Source of the DNA: CAZJCK01 sp964544635
GTDB lineage: Bacteria; Zixibacteria; MSB-5A5; GN15; FEB-12
Length of the DNA stretch: 34,218 bases
Assembly: GCA_964544635.1 (NCBI GenBank)
Contig: CAZJCK010000038.1
Coordinates: forward strand, 1 to 34,218
Reading direction: 5' to 3'
Positions 7,856-15,335 of this stretch are shown here, one piece after another. The notes under the pieces are model-generated. The model was given only the letters and a program-made list of their open reading frames with translations. It was not told the DNA's origin and searched no databases. Every line of letters begins with the position of its first letter. Positions within the stretch are counted from its first letter, which is position 1. Position numbers and translations under genes: made by a program.

Positions 7856-8575
7856 ATGGGTGTCATTTCACCAATTCCCACCGATTCCAACGGTCGGCCG
7901 AAAGAAACCGGCGCCATGCAGTCGCTCGGCAAGGATGACTTCCTGCAACTGCTGATAGCCAAGCTGGAGAACCAGGATCCGATGCAACCGATGGCCGATG
8001 AAGACTTCATCGCCCAGCTGGCGCAGTTCAGCACGCTGGAGCAGATGAACAACATCGCCAACGGCATCAGCGAATCGAACGAGTGGGATTTCCTGCAGAT
8101 GCAGTCGATCAACAACACCATGGCGGCGGGCCTGATCGGCAACGATATCAAGGCCACGGCCGGCGATTACAACGGCCTGTTGTTGACCGACGATGAATCC
8201 GCGACCATCGCCTTCGACCTGAGCGATGCCGCTGCGACGGTAGACTTCGTCATCACCGACGAGATCGGAAACCAGATTCGTACGGTGACGGTCGCGGGCG
8301 TACCGCCCGGCGAACAGTTGTACGCCTGGGACGGCAAGGATAACGACGGCGACCGGGTACGATCCGGTATGTACAACGTCGAGATCCGTGCCTACGACGG
8401 CAACGGCGACAAGGTTGATCATACCATGCAACTGGTCGGTCCGGTGCAGTCGATCGCCTACCGTGACGGCTCGGCGTATCTCGAAGTGAACGGCAAGGCG
8501 CTGTCGCTGGGGGATATCATCTCGATCGGCCGGCCGGGAGCGTTCACCGTCTCGGCGCGGGACCTGGAGGGATAG
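7856..8575 (+). CDS. flgD: Flagellar hook-capping protein FlgD
   Basis: A 239-residue hook scaffold that caps the growing hook and lets FlgE assemble. The N-terminal export and assembly region has the signature KDDFLQLLIAKLENQDPMQP (residues 26-45), then FIAQLAQFSTLEQMNNI. The C-terminal half (about 115-230) carries the FLG-type Ig-like and Tudor-like domains, with YAWDGKDNDGDRVRSGMYNV matching the conserved W-D-G-x-D-x-x-G loop. A purine-rich AAAGGAG lies 7-12 nt upstream of ATG 7856. Placed between fliK and the TIGR02530-type gene, as in Firmicutes and Deltaproteobacteria. Confidence 0.95.
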   Translation: MGVISPIPTDSNGRPKETGAMQSLGKDDFLQLLIAKLENQDPMQPMADEDFIAQLAQFSTLEQMNNIANGISESNEWDFLQMQSINNTMAAGLIGNDIKATAGDYNGLLLTDDESATIAFDLSDAAATVDFVITDEIGNQIRTVTVAGVPPGEQLYAWDGKDNDGDRVRSGMYNVEIRAYDGNGDKVDHTMQLVGPVQSIAYRDGSAYLEVNGKALSLGDIISIGRPGAFTVSARDLEG

Positions 8576-8583
8576 GAGCGGTT

Positions 8584-8985
8584 ATGTCGGACAGTCCGAT
8601 GCGCATAAACAACATGCCCCGCCCGGTTAACCTGATTGACCTGGTGACCCGGCCCAAGCCGTCATCAAAGTCGGACAAGGCAGACCAGGGCGAGTTCAAA
8701 CAGATGTTCTCGCAGGAGCTGGCACGCCAGAAAGACGTGCAGTTCTCGAAGCATGCGCAGCAGCGCTTGTATTCCCGCGGGATCGATCTGGATGATGCGA
8801 CGCTCCATAAACTGGCCGGCGCCATCGACCGTGCCGGTATGAAAGGCTCGAAAGAAACCCTGGTGCTGGGCGACTCGGCGGCGTTCGTCGTCTCCATCCC
8901 CAACCGCACTGTCATCACGGCCTTCGACCGCAACAGCCTTGAAGAGGGCGTGGTAACGTCGATCGACTCGGCGGTGGTGCTGTGA
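8584..8985 (+). CDS. TIGR02530-type flagellar operon protein
   Basis: A 133-residue soluble protein of the small family found between flgD and flgE in many flagellar operons (TIGR02530). The conserved core FSKHAQQRLYSRGIDLDD and the C-terminal GDSAAFVVSIPNRTVITAFDR are typical. Its function is not established; operon position suggests a role in hook assembly. It starts at ATG 8584 8 nt after flgD, with TAGGAG upstream. It is followed by a 109-bp gap that holds a hairpin before flgE. Confidence 0.85.
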   Translation: MSDSPMRINNMPRPVNLIDLVTRPKPSSKSDKADQGEFKQMFSQELARQKDVQFSKHAQQRLYSRGIDLDDATLHKLAGAIDRAGMKGSKETLVLGDSAAFVVSIPNRTVITAFDRNSLEEGVVTSIDSAVVL

Positions 8986-9036
8986 TGTCGAGCCTGCGAC
9001 CCAGAGAGAATATGAAGACGTGTAAACACAGAGTAT

Positions 9037-9066
9037 GGGTTGGTCTCCGTTGTGACGGAGAAACCC
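9037..9066 (+). promoter_or_regulatory. Strong RNA hairpin upstream of flgE
   Basis: TCTCCGT (9044-9050) pairs with ACGGAGA (9055-9061) around a TGTG loop. Past a 2-nt GG bulge the stem continues with GGGTT (9037-9041) and AACCC (9062-9066), 12 bp in all. No T run follows, so it is not an intrinsic terminator. A second small stem, GGCT/AGCC (9084-9087 and 9091-9094), abuts the flgE start codon and overlaps its GGGAGG ribosome binding site. Confidence 0.6.
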
Positions 9067-9094
9067 GGACTACACAATTGGGAGGCTGTCAGCC

Positions 9095-11020
9095 ATGATG
9101 GCATCACTTTTTTCCGGAGTATCGGGCCTGAAGAATCATCAGGTCAAGATGAATGTCATTGGTAACAACATCGCCAATGTCAACACGATTGGTTTCAAGG
9201 GAAGCCGTGTCAATTTCCAGGAAGCGCTGGTCCAGACATTCAAGGGCGCCGGCCGTCCGTCCGCCCTTACCGGCGGTACCAACCCGGTGCAGCTCGGTCT
9301 GGGTATGCAGGTCGGTACGATTGACAACCTGTTCCAGCAGGGCGGCCTGGAAACAACCGGCCAGATCACCGACCTGGCTATCCAGGGCAACGGTTTCTTC
9401 GTCCTCGGCGACATGCAGGGGAACCGGTTTTTCTCCCGTGCCGGCGCCTTTGGTTTCGATGCTGATGGCGCCCTTGTCGATCCGGCAACCGGTATGTATG
9501 TGCAGGGACGGATGGCCGATAACCTCGGTCGCATCATGACGACGTCGGCCATCGGCCGCATCGTGGTGCCGTTCGGCCAGCAGGATCCGGCCCGTGAAAC
9601 CACCGAAGTAACGATGATGAACAACCTCGATGCCTCGGCCTCCGATTCGGAAGCGACCCTGACGAGCGCCGGGACATCGAACGTGAATACGGTTTCGGGT
9701 ACGGCGATCGACGGTGTGGGCGGTACGCACACGCTGGAGATAGCCGGCGCCCAGGCGACGCAGGCGACCATGTCCGGCGGCGGCGGCGGCCTGACCTCGG
9801 CCACCCAGCTTTCGGCCATTCCCGGCCTGACGGTTTTCGACGACTTCAGCATTGCGGTCGACGGCGGTACCACGGTGACGCTTGACTGGCTCACCGGCAC
9901 TTCCACCGTTCAGGATCTCGTCGAGGCGCTGAACCAGATCGACGGCCTGGAGGCGGAACTGAATGCCGGTAATATCGAGGTGACGCGCAGCAAAGCCGGC
10001 GTGTACACGATTGATGTTCCGGCCGGCCAGGATGCCGGCGGTATCGGCCAGGTTATCTTCGGCTCCGGTGTCGGTGGTGCGACCCAGACCGGTTCGGCTC
10101 ACTCGTTCAGTGTTTCGAACTATTCGTTCGTACCGACCTACGGCCCGTCTCCGTCCAGCACGCCCAATTTCGGGTTCGTCGTTGACGACACCACCGGTCT
10201 GGTGACCGGTATCACCGGCCTGGGTGGCGGCGGTATCGAGATTTCGACACCGCAGGCGGGTCTGCAGGCGGCCGGCGCCGGCAACGAGCTGGTCATTGAA
10301 ACCGATGACACGACTCACACCACCTCGCTGCAGGTGTTCGATTCGCTGGGTCAGAAGCATACCCTGACGGTCGAGTTCTTCAAATCGGCGCAGCGCAACC
10401 GCTGGGAGTGGAATGCCGCGACCCTCGGCAATGAAACGATTACCGGCGGTGGCTCGGGTTATGTCCAGTTCAACCCGGACGGTTCGTTGGCTTCGTTCGC
10501 GTATAACGGTGGCGCCTCAACGATCACCGTCAACCCGAACAACGGCGGCGCCAACATGAATATCGATGTCAACGCCGGTACGCCGGGCCAATACGACGGC
10601 CTGACTGGTTTCGGCTCCGGCGCCCACACGGCGGCGCTGACGTCGCAGGACGGTTATGGCCTGGGTAATCTCGAGAAGATCTCGATCGACCAGACCGGTA
10701 ACGTGTCGGGTATTTTCTCCAACGGTACAACTCGCGTGCTGGCCCAGATCATGCTGGCCGACTTCAACAACGTCGGTGGCCTCCGCAAGGCGGGCAAGAC
10801 AACTTACCAGTCGACCGCCAACTCCGGTGTCGCCCTCGAGGGGGTGGCCGGTGAAACGATCAGCGGCACGATTTCGTCGGGCGCGCTGGAGTCGTCGTCG
10901 GTCGACATCTCGCAGGAGTTCACCGGTATGATAACCGCCCAGCGCGGTTTTCAGGCCAACGCCCGGATAATCACAACCTCTGACCAGATGCTCGATGAGC
11001 TGGTGAATATTAAACGGTAA
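9095..11020 (+). CDS. flgE: Flagellar hook protein FlgE
   Basis: A 641-residue hook subunit. The N-terminal rod-type helix includes LFSGVSGLKNHQVKMNVIGN and IANVNTIGFKGSRVNFQEAL, the flagellar basal body rod signature. TDLAIQGNGFFVLGD marks the conserved FlgE/F/G core. The C-terminal D0 helix is ISQEFTGMITAQRGFQANAR followed by TSDQMLDELVNIKR. The central part (about residues 170-430) is a large Gly/Thr/Ser-rich insertion, giving a protein well above the roughly 400 residues of the enterobacterial hook subunit. GGGAGG lies 9 nt upstream of ATG 9095. Hook protein is needed in many copies, and the gene is preceded by its own structured leader. Confidence 0.96.
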   Translation: MMASLFSGVSGLKNHQVKMNVIGNNIANVNTIGFKGSRVNFQEALVQTFKGAGRPSALTGGTNPVQLGLGMQVGTIDNLFQQGGLETTGQITDLAIQGNGFFVLGDMQGNRFFSRAGAFGFDADGALVDPATGMYVQGRMADNLGRIMTTSAIGRIVVPFGQQDPARETTEVTMMNNLDASASDSEATLTSAGTSNVNTVSGTAIDGVGGTHTLEIAGAQATQATMSGGGGGLTSATQLSAIPGLTVFDDFSIAVDGGTTVTLDWLTGTSTVQDLVEALNQIDGLEAELNAGNIEVTRSKAGVYTIDVPAGQDAGGIGQVIFGSGVGGATQTGSAHSFSVSNYSFVPTYGPSPSSTPNFGFVVDDTTGLVTGITGLGGGGIEISTPQAGLQAAGAGNELVIETDDTTHTTSLQVFDSLGQKHTLTVEFFKSAQRNRWEWNAATLGNETITGGGSGYVQFNPDGSLASFAYNGGASTITVNPNNGGANMNIDVNAGTPGQYDGLTGFGSGAHTAALTSQDGYGLGNLEKISIDQTGNVSGIFSNGTTRVLAQIMLADFNNVGGLRKAGKTTYQSTANSGVALEGVAGETISGTISSGALESSSVDISQEFTGMITAQRGFQANARIITTSDQMLDELVNIKR

Positions 11021-11027
11021 ATGAGAA

Positions 11028-11243
11028 ATGATTAAGGTTACCCGACTAAATGACAGTGTCCTGGTCGTCAACGCCGACCTGATAGAATTCATCGAGGAGA
11101 TTCCGGACACGATGATCTCGCTCACGACGGGCAAGAAGATCATGGTGCGGGAAACGCTCGATGATGTCATTGACCGGGTAGTCGAATTCAAGCGTCGCTG
11201 CAGTGTTCGACCGCTCAAGTCGAACACTGCGGTCGAGCCTTGA
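11028..11243 (+). CDS. flbD: Flagellar protein FlbD (SwrD-type)
   Basis: A 71-residue member of the FlbD family (not the Caulobacter regulator of the same name). The sequence MIKVTRLNDSVLVVNADLIE with TPDT-like PDTMISLTTGKKIMVRE is diagnostic. In Bacillus the homologue SwrD is needed for full motor torque. It lies 7 nt after flgE and 12 nt before fliL. In many genomes it is followed by motA/motB, which are missing here. Confidence 0.92.
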   Translation: MIKVTRLNDSVLVVNADLIEFIEEIPDTMISLTTGKKIMVRETLDDVIDRVVEFKRRCSVRPLKSNTAVEP

Positions 11244-11255
11244 TAGGAGAGAATC

Positions 11256-11819
11256 ATGGCAGATGAAGAACAAACCATCGTTGACGGTGCGCCGGGACAA
11301 GAAGCATCGGGAGCCGGCGGCGGCAAGAGCAAGATCATGCTGCTGGCCATTGTCGGTGTCGGCGCCGCCGTCCTCGGAATTGTCGTTGCCCTGTTCGTGC
11401 TCAAGCCGATGATGGCCGACGCACCTGAGGGCGACGCTACTCACGAGGTGGCGGAAGACGGTGACGGTCACGGTGACTCGCACGGTGACAAGGGCAAGCA
11501 CGCGACCTCCGGGTCGGGTTCGGTGCTCTATGCCATCGAGGATATCATCGTCAACCCGGCCGGTACCGGCGGCACCCGTTTCCTGTCGGTGTCGTTCGGC
11601 CTGGAGCTGGCCAGCCGCGACCTTGCCAATATGATGGAAGATCGCGAGCCGATCGTCCGCGACGCCCTGATCACCATCCTGGCGTCGAAGACGGTGGCCC
11701 AGCTGACTGATGCCAAACAGAAGGAAATCACCCGCTACCAGATCAAGAAGCGTCTGGAGAACCTCCTCGAAACCGAGGACCTCAAGGGTGTCTATTACAC
11801 GGACTTTGTACTGCAATAG
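11256..11819 (+). CDS. fliL: Flagellar basal body-associated protein FliL
   Basis: A 187-residue inner-membrane protein that surrounds or stabilises the stator. A transmembrane helix lies at residues 27-49. The periplasmic stomatin/SPFH-like FliL domain runs from about 88 to 187 (IEDIIVNPAGTGGTRFLSVSFGLEL, then EPIVRDALITILASKTVAQL and GVYYTDFVLQ at the end). The linker (residues 58-85) is unusually rich in His, Asp, Glu and Gly, with histidines at 63, 72, 76 and 82. It starts at ATG 11256 with AGGAGAG upstream, and is followed after 12 nt by fliM. Confidence 0.93.
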   Translation: MADEEQTIVDGAPGQEASGAGGGKSKIMLLAIVGVGAAVLGIVVALFVLKPMMADAPEGDATHEVAEDGDGHGDSHGDKGKHATSGSGSVLYAIEDIIVNPAGTGGTRFLSVSFGLELASRDLANMMEDREPIVRDALITILASKTVAQLTDAKQKEITRYQIKKRLENLLETEDLKGVYYTDFVLQ

Positions 11820-11831
11820 GAACGCATAACG

Positions 11832-12818
11832 GTGGCGAAGATACTCTCACAGGACGAGATTGATGCCCTATTGACGACAGTGTCGGCGGGGGATCAGGGA
11901 TCGGTTGAGGACAACATCGATGAAGAGAAGTTACGCTCGATCATAGCGTACGACTTCAAACATCCCAACCGTGTTTCCAAGGACCAGATCCGCACCCTTG
12001 AGAACATGCACGACAACTTCGCGGGGCACCTCGGTTCGACCCTGTCGGCCGACTTGCGCGCGATCACCGATGTCGACCTGGTGTCGGTGGACCAGATTAC
12101 GTACTCGGAGTTCATCATGTCGCTGGTCACTCCGTCGTGCACCTACACCTTCCAGGCGCCGCCGCTTGACGCCATCTGCCTGGTCGATTTCAACCCGACG
12201 CTGACGTTTGCCCTGATCGACCGCCTCTTTGGCGGCGGCGGGAAGATCCTCGAAACCGAGCGCGAACTGACCGGTATCGAGCGGTCGGTGATGGGTCGCA
12301 TCGCCACCAAGCTGTTTTCCGATCTGGCCCGGGCATGGGAACATATCATCCCGGTGGATATCCACCAGCTCAGTTTCGAAACCAACCCGCAGTTCATCCA
12401 GATCGTGCCGCCGGGCGAAACGGTCGTGGTGGTCTCATTCCAGGTCAAGTTGTTCCAGGCGACCGGGCTGCTGACCATCTGCTATCCGTACGTGGCGATC
12501 GAACCGATTATCACCAAGCTCTCGGCGCAGAACTGGATCGATGCGACCAAGAAGAAGAACCTCGAGTCGGACCGCGACATCAACCTGAACAACCTCCAGG
12601 CGGTTGACGCCGAGCTGGCGGCGGTATTCAAGTCGACGGAACTGAAGATGCGCGAGTTCCTCTCGCTGCAGGTCGGCGATATCATCACCACCGAACAACG
12701 GATCGTCGATCCGATCTCGGTGCTGGTCAACCGCCGCGCCAAGTTCTTCGGGCGTCCCGGCCTGTCGGGGAAAAAGCGGGCGGTACAAGTAACCTCTGAA
12801 TTCGATGAAACTGCATAG
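11832..12818 (+). CDS. fliM: Flagellar motor switch protein FliM
   Basis: A 328-residue C-ring protein. It begins at GTG 11832 with the N-terminal CheY-binding peptide ILSQDEIDALLTTV intact. The CheC-like middle domain (about 50-235) includes GGGKILETERELTGIERSVM, and the C-terminal SpoA domain (about 250-320) includes VGDIITTEQRIVDPISVLVN and FFGRPGLSGKKRAVQV. The preserved N-terminal peptide implies that a phosphorylated CheY-type receiver controls motor switching; no che genes are in the window. An upstream AGGAAC lies 7-12 nt before GTG. The gene sits in the usual fliL-fliM-fliN order. Confidence 0.96.
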   Translation: MAKILSQDEIDALLTTVSAGDQGSVEDNIDEEKLRSIIAYDFKHPNRVSKDQIRTLENMHDNFAGHLGSTLSADLRAITDVDLVSVDQITYSEFIMSLVTPSCTYTFQAPPLDAICLVDFNPTLTFALIDRLFGGGGKILETERELTGIERSVMGRIATKLFSDLARAWEHIIPVDIHQLSFETNPQFIQIVPPGETVVVVSFQVKLFQATGLLTICYPYVAIEPIITKLSAQNWIDATKKKNLESDRDINLNNLQAVDAELAAVFKSTELKMREFLSLQVGDIITTEQRIVDPISVLVNRRAKFFGRPGLSGKKRAVQVTSEFDETA

Positions 12819-12830
12819 GAGAGCAGAATC

Positions 12831-13454
12831 GTGACAGACGAAACCAAGAACAATCAGCTCGACGACGAGCAGCTCAAGGACCAGGAGCAGGCTGTCGATC
12901 AGGCCGAGTCGGAGGAAACTCCCGAAGCGGCAGCCGACGGCGATGCGACTCCCGACGAGGATGCTGCCGAGGCGTCGGATGCTGAATCCGGCGGCGAGAG
13001 CGATTTCGACCCGACCGTGAACCCCGACGATGCCTCGGAGGACGATGCCGAAGCTGCCATGATGGCGATGCTCGAGGACCTGCCCCAGGATGAGGCGGGT
13101 GCTCAGGCGGACGACATCGAGTTCGGCGAAGGCACCGCGGCCAGGGCTGAATTTCAGCAGCTGTCGGAGCCGGCCCGCAATGCCGAGCCGCGCAATATCG
13201 ACCTGCTGATGGATGTCAACCTGCCGGTCTCGATCGAACTGGGACGGACCAAGATGTCGATCTCCGATATCCTGGCGCTCGGCCCCGGCTCGGTGGTAGA
13301 GCTGGCCAAGCTGGCCGGCGAACCGGTCGACCTGCTGGTAAACTACAAGATCATCGCCCGTGGCGAAGTGGTCGTGGTCGATGAAAATTTCGGTGTCCGC
13401 ATCACCCAGTTGATGACGCCCGAACAGAGGTTGAAAGCCCTTGGCGACCAGTAA
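12831..13454 (+). CDS. fliN: Flagellar motor switch protein FliN with long acidic N-terminal extension
   Basis: A 207-residue protein. The C-terminal SpoA domain (about residues 120-200) has LMDVNLPVSIELGRTKMSIS and ILALGPGSVVELAKLAGEPV, then VVDENFGVRITQLM, all typical of FliN. The N-terminal 115 residues are a low-complexity Asp/Glu/Ala tail without the CheC-like domain of FliY, so this is a FliN with an acidic extension. It starts at GTG 12831, 12 nt after fliM, with AGGAGAG upstream. The 3' end overlaps fliO by 14 nt. Confidence 0.94.
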   Translation: MTDETKNNQLDDEQLKDQEQAVDQAESEETPEAAADGDATPDEDAAEASDAESGGESDFDPTVNPDDASEDDAEAAMMAMLEDLPQDEAGAQADDIEFGEGTAARAEFQQLSEPARNAEPRNIDLLMDVNLPVSIELGRTKMSISDILALGPGSVVELAKLAGEPVDLLVNYKIIARGEVVVVDENFGVRITQLMTPEQRLKALGDQ

Positions 13455-14019
13455 GCACAAACCGCGACGCCCCATCGGCCTCATCAGTATCGTCGCATTG
13501 GCCGTGATCGGCCTGCTGGCGGTGACCCTGTCGCCGGTCGATGCCACCGACAGCGAGAGCGCTGGGGATGTCGGCTACCTCACGCAGCAGGATGCTGCTC
13601 CCGGTGAGCAGCCGAGCTACAGCGGCACCGTGCTGCCGTCATTGGCCAAGGTGGTCGGGGCGCTGGTGCTGGTGCTGTTGTGCGCCTATGGCGGCATCTT
13701 CCTGCTGAAGAAGTCGATGGGTCGCAAGTTCGGCGGCGCCGGCTCGGGTCAACTGCTGGAAGTGGTTGAAACGACCCATGTGGCACCGAAAACGAGCATC
13801 TCGCTGGTGCGAGTGGGCAATAAGTCAGTGCTGGTCGGTGTGAGTGAAGCCAACGTGTCGATGTTGTCGGAAATGGATGAGACCGCAACCGCCGACATGC
13901 TGGCCTCGATCGAAACCAGCCAGCCACAGCACACTTTCGAGAATTTCTTCGCAACGGCGAAGGACCAGTTTCGAAAGCTGGCAGTACAGGCCGCCAAGCC
14001 GGCCGTAAAGTCGGAGTAG
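13441..14019 (+). CDS. fliO: Flagellar biosynthesis protein FliO
   Basis: A 192-residue membrane protein that helps assemble FliP in the export gate. Residues 1-31 look like a signal sequence or first membrane span. A second hydrophobic helix is at about 62-82 (VVGALVLVLLCAYGGIFLLKK). The cytoplasmic FliO domain follows: GQLLEVVETTHVAPKTSISL, VRVGNKSVLVGVSEANVSML. It starts at TTG 13441 inside fliN with AGAGG 10 nt upstream; no better start exists in frame, so the exact N-terminus is less sure. A gap with a hairpin separates it from fliP. Confidence 0.88.
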   Translation: MATSKHKPRRPIGLISIVALAVIGLLAVTLSPVDATDSESAGDVGYLTQQDAAPGEQPSYSGTVLPSLAKVVGALVLVLLCAYGGIFLLKKSMGRKFGGAGSGQLLEVVETTHVAPKTSISLVRVGNKSVLVGVSEANVSMLSEMDETATADMLASIETSQPQHTFENFFATAKDQFRKLAVQAAKPAVKSE

Positions 14020-14046
14020 TGTCTCCGGCGCAATAGGAACCAGTGT

Positions 14047-14063
14047 CGCGACAGGATGTCGCG
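14047..14063 (+). promoter_or_regulatory. Hairpin upstream of fliP
   Basis: CGCGACA (14047-14053) and TGTCGCG (14057-14063) form a perfect 7-bp stem with a GGA loop. A competing palindrome TGTCGCGACA covers 14044-14053. The hairpin ends 21 nt before the fliP ATG and has no T run. Confidence 0.5.
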
Positions 14064-14084
14064 GTGGGTACGGACATATAGGAT

Positions 14085-14834
14085 ATGAAAACGCTTCTTC
14101 GAGTCGCACTCGTGTGCGGTATCATGCTACTCGTCGGCGGCAACGCCGCCGCCCAGGGACTGCCGTCGATCAACATCGACGTCGGCACGGCCGACGATCC
14201 GTCGGAACTGACCACCACGCTCCAGATCGTCCTCTTAATGACCATCCTGGCGCTGGCGCCGTCGATCCTGATCATGGTTACGTCGTTCGTGCGCTTCATC
14301 GTGGTCTTTTCGTTCCTGCGGCAGGCGATGGGCATTCACCAGATGCCACCCAACCAGCTGCTGACCGGGCTGGCGCTCATACTTACGTTCTTCGTCATGA
14401 CACCGATCGTCAATGTCGCCTACAACGACGGTATCAAACCGTACGTCGACAAGGAGATCAGCGGGGAAGAGGCATTTGAAGCCACCGTCAAACCGTTCCG
14501 TGAATTCATGCTCAGCCAGACGCGCGAGAAGGACCTGGCGCTGTTCGTCAAGATTTCCGGTATCGAACGACCGGAGGCGGCCAAGGATGTACCGCTGCAG
14601 GTGCTGATCCCGGGCTTTATTATCTCGGAGCTGCGCACTGCCTTCCAGATTGCGTTTGTGCTGTTCGTACCGTTCCTGGTGATCGATATGGTGGTTGCGT
14701 CGGTGCTGATGTCGATGGGTATGATGATGCTGCCACCGATCATTGTGTCATTGCCCTTCAAGATCCTGCTTTTTGTGCTTGTCGACGGCTGGTATTTGCT
14801 GGTGAAATCGCTGGTGGAATCCTTTGGTGTGTAG
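14085..14834 (+). CDS. fliP: Flagellar export gate protein FliP
   Basis: A 249-residue export-gate subunit. It starts with a cleavable signal peptide (residues 1-24, ending GNAAAQ), as usual for FliP. Signature stretches are MVTSFVRFIVVFSFLRQAMG, MPPNQLLTGLALILTFFVM and IPGFIISELRTAFQIAFVLF; VLMSMGMMMLPPIIVSLPFK is the second FliP signature. Four membrane segments are visible. With FliQ and FliR it would form the FliP5-FliQ4-FliR1 helical gate. Start ATG 14085 has only a weak GGAT before it. The stop is 12 nt from fliQ. Confidence 0.97.
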   Translation: MKTLLRVALVCGIMLLVGGNAAAQGLPSINIDVGTADDPSELTTTLQIVLLMTILALAPSILIMVTSFVRFIVVFSFLRQAMGIHQMPPNQLLTGLALILTFFVMTPIVNVAYNDGIKPYVDKEISGEEAFEATVKPFREFMLSQTREKDLALFVKISGIERPEAAKDVPLQVLIPGFIISELRTAFQIAFVLFVPFLVIDMVVASVLMSMGMMMLPPIIVSLPFKILLFVLVDGWYLLVKSLVESFGV

Positions 14835-14846
14835 AGGAGAACAGTC

Positions 14847-15119
14847 ATGACCCCTGAAATGGTTGTAGGTATCGGCCGCGAGGCGCTCTTGATGACCCTG
14901 ATGGTGGCCGGGCCGCTCCTGTTGGCGGCGCTGGTGCTCGGTTTGATTATCTCGATTTTCCAGTCGATCACCCAGATCAACGAAATGACCCTGACGTTCG
15001 TCCCCAAAATCCTCGCGGTGGCGCTGGTGCTGATGATCTTCCTGCCCTGGATGATCGCCAAGCTGACCGATTTCGCGACTCACCTGTTCGACCTGATTCC
15101 GCAGCTCGCCGGCGCCTGA
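14847..15119 (+). CDS. fliQ: Flagellar export gate protein FliQ
   Basis: A 90-residue protein with two membrane helices (about 14-40 and 52-77). The family core LLAALVLGLIISIFQSITQI followed by NEMTLTFVPKILAVA is fully conserved, and the length is standard. It packs around FliP and FliR in the export gate. AGAGGAGA lies upstream of ATG 14847. The next gene, fliR, is separated by an unusual 216-bp structured gap. Confidence 0.96.
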   Translation: MTPEMVVGIGREALLMTLMVAGPLLLAALVLGLIISIFQSITQINEMTLTFVPKILAVALVLMIFLPWMIAKLTDFATHLFDLIPQLAGA

Positions 15120-15251
15120 CCTGCTCATCTATTGACCAAGGCTGAACGGATTTCCAACAGTCCGGGCAATATTTTCCGTCTCACACCGCCACGGCTCCAA
15201 GCCCGGTCCCGCATGTCGACATTTAACCCCTTGTAAGACAAGCGTTTAAAA

Positions 15252-15327
15252 TTACCTCACCGGCTCGTTTCAAAGTGGCACACGCTTTGAGATAGCTAAA
15301 GACCGAGTAACCGGAAGTGTGAGGTAA
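15252..15327 (+). promoter_or_regulatory. Structured fliQ-fliR leader that would mask the fliR ribosome binding site
   Basis: TTACCTCAC (15252-15260) pairs perfectly with GTGAGGTAA (15319-15327). Inside, CGG (15261-15263) pairs with CCG (15311-15313), CTCG (15264-15267) with CGAG (15304-15307), and TCAAAG (15270-15275) with CTTTGA (15285-15290), separated by small bulges. The 3' arm contains GAGG (15321-15324), the only plausible Shine-Dalgarno for the TTG start of fliR at 15336. A small extra hairpin, CTTGT/ACAAG, lies at 15230-15242. Confidence 0.55.
15276..15291 (+). promoter_or_regulatory. Sigma-54-like element between fliQ and fliR
   Basis: TGGCAC (15276-15281), five bases, then TTGAG. 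Nine of 11 positions fit the sigma-54 consensus and the spacing is right, but the -12 GC is GA. It shares GGCACAC with the element at 5429-5444. It could be a weak internal promoter or merely part of the hairpin loop. Confidence 0.3.
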
Positions 15328-15335
15328 CCAGAAGC

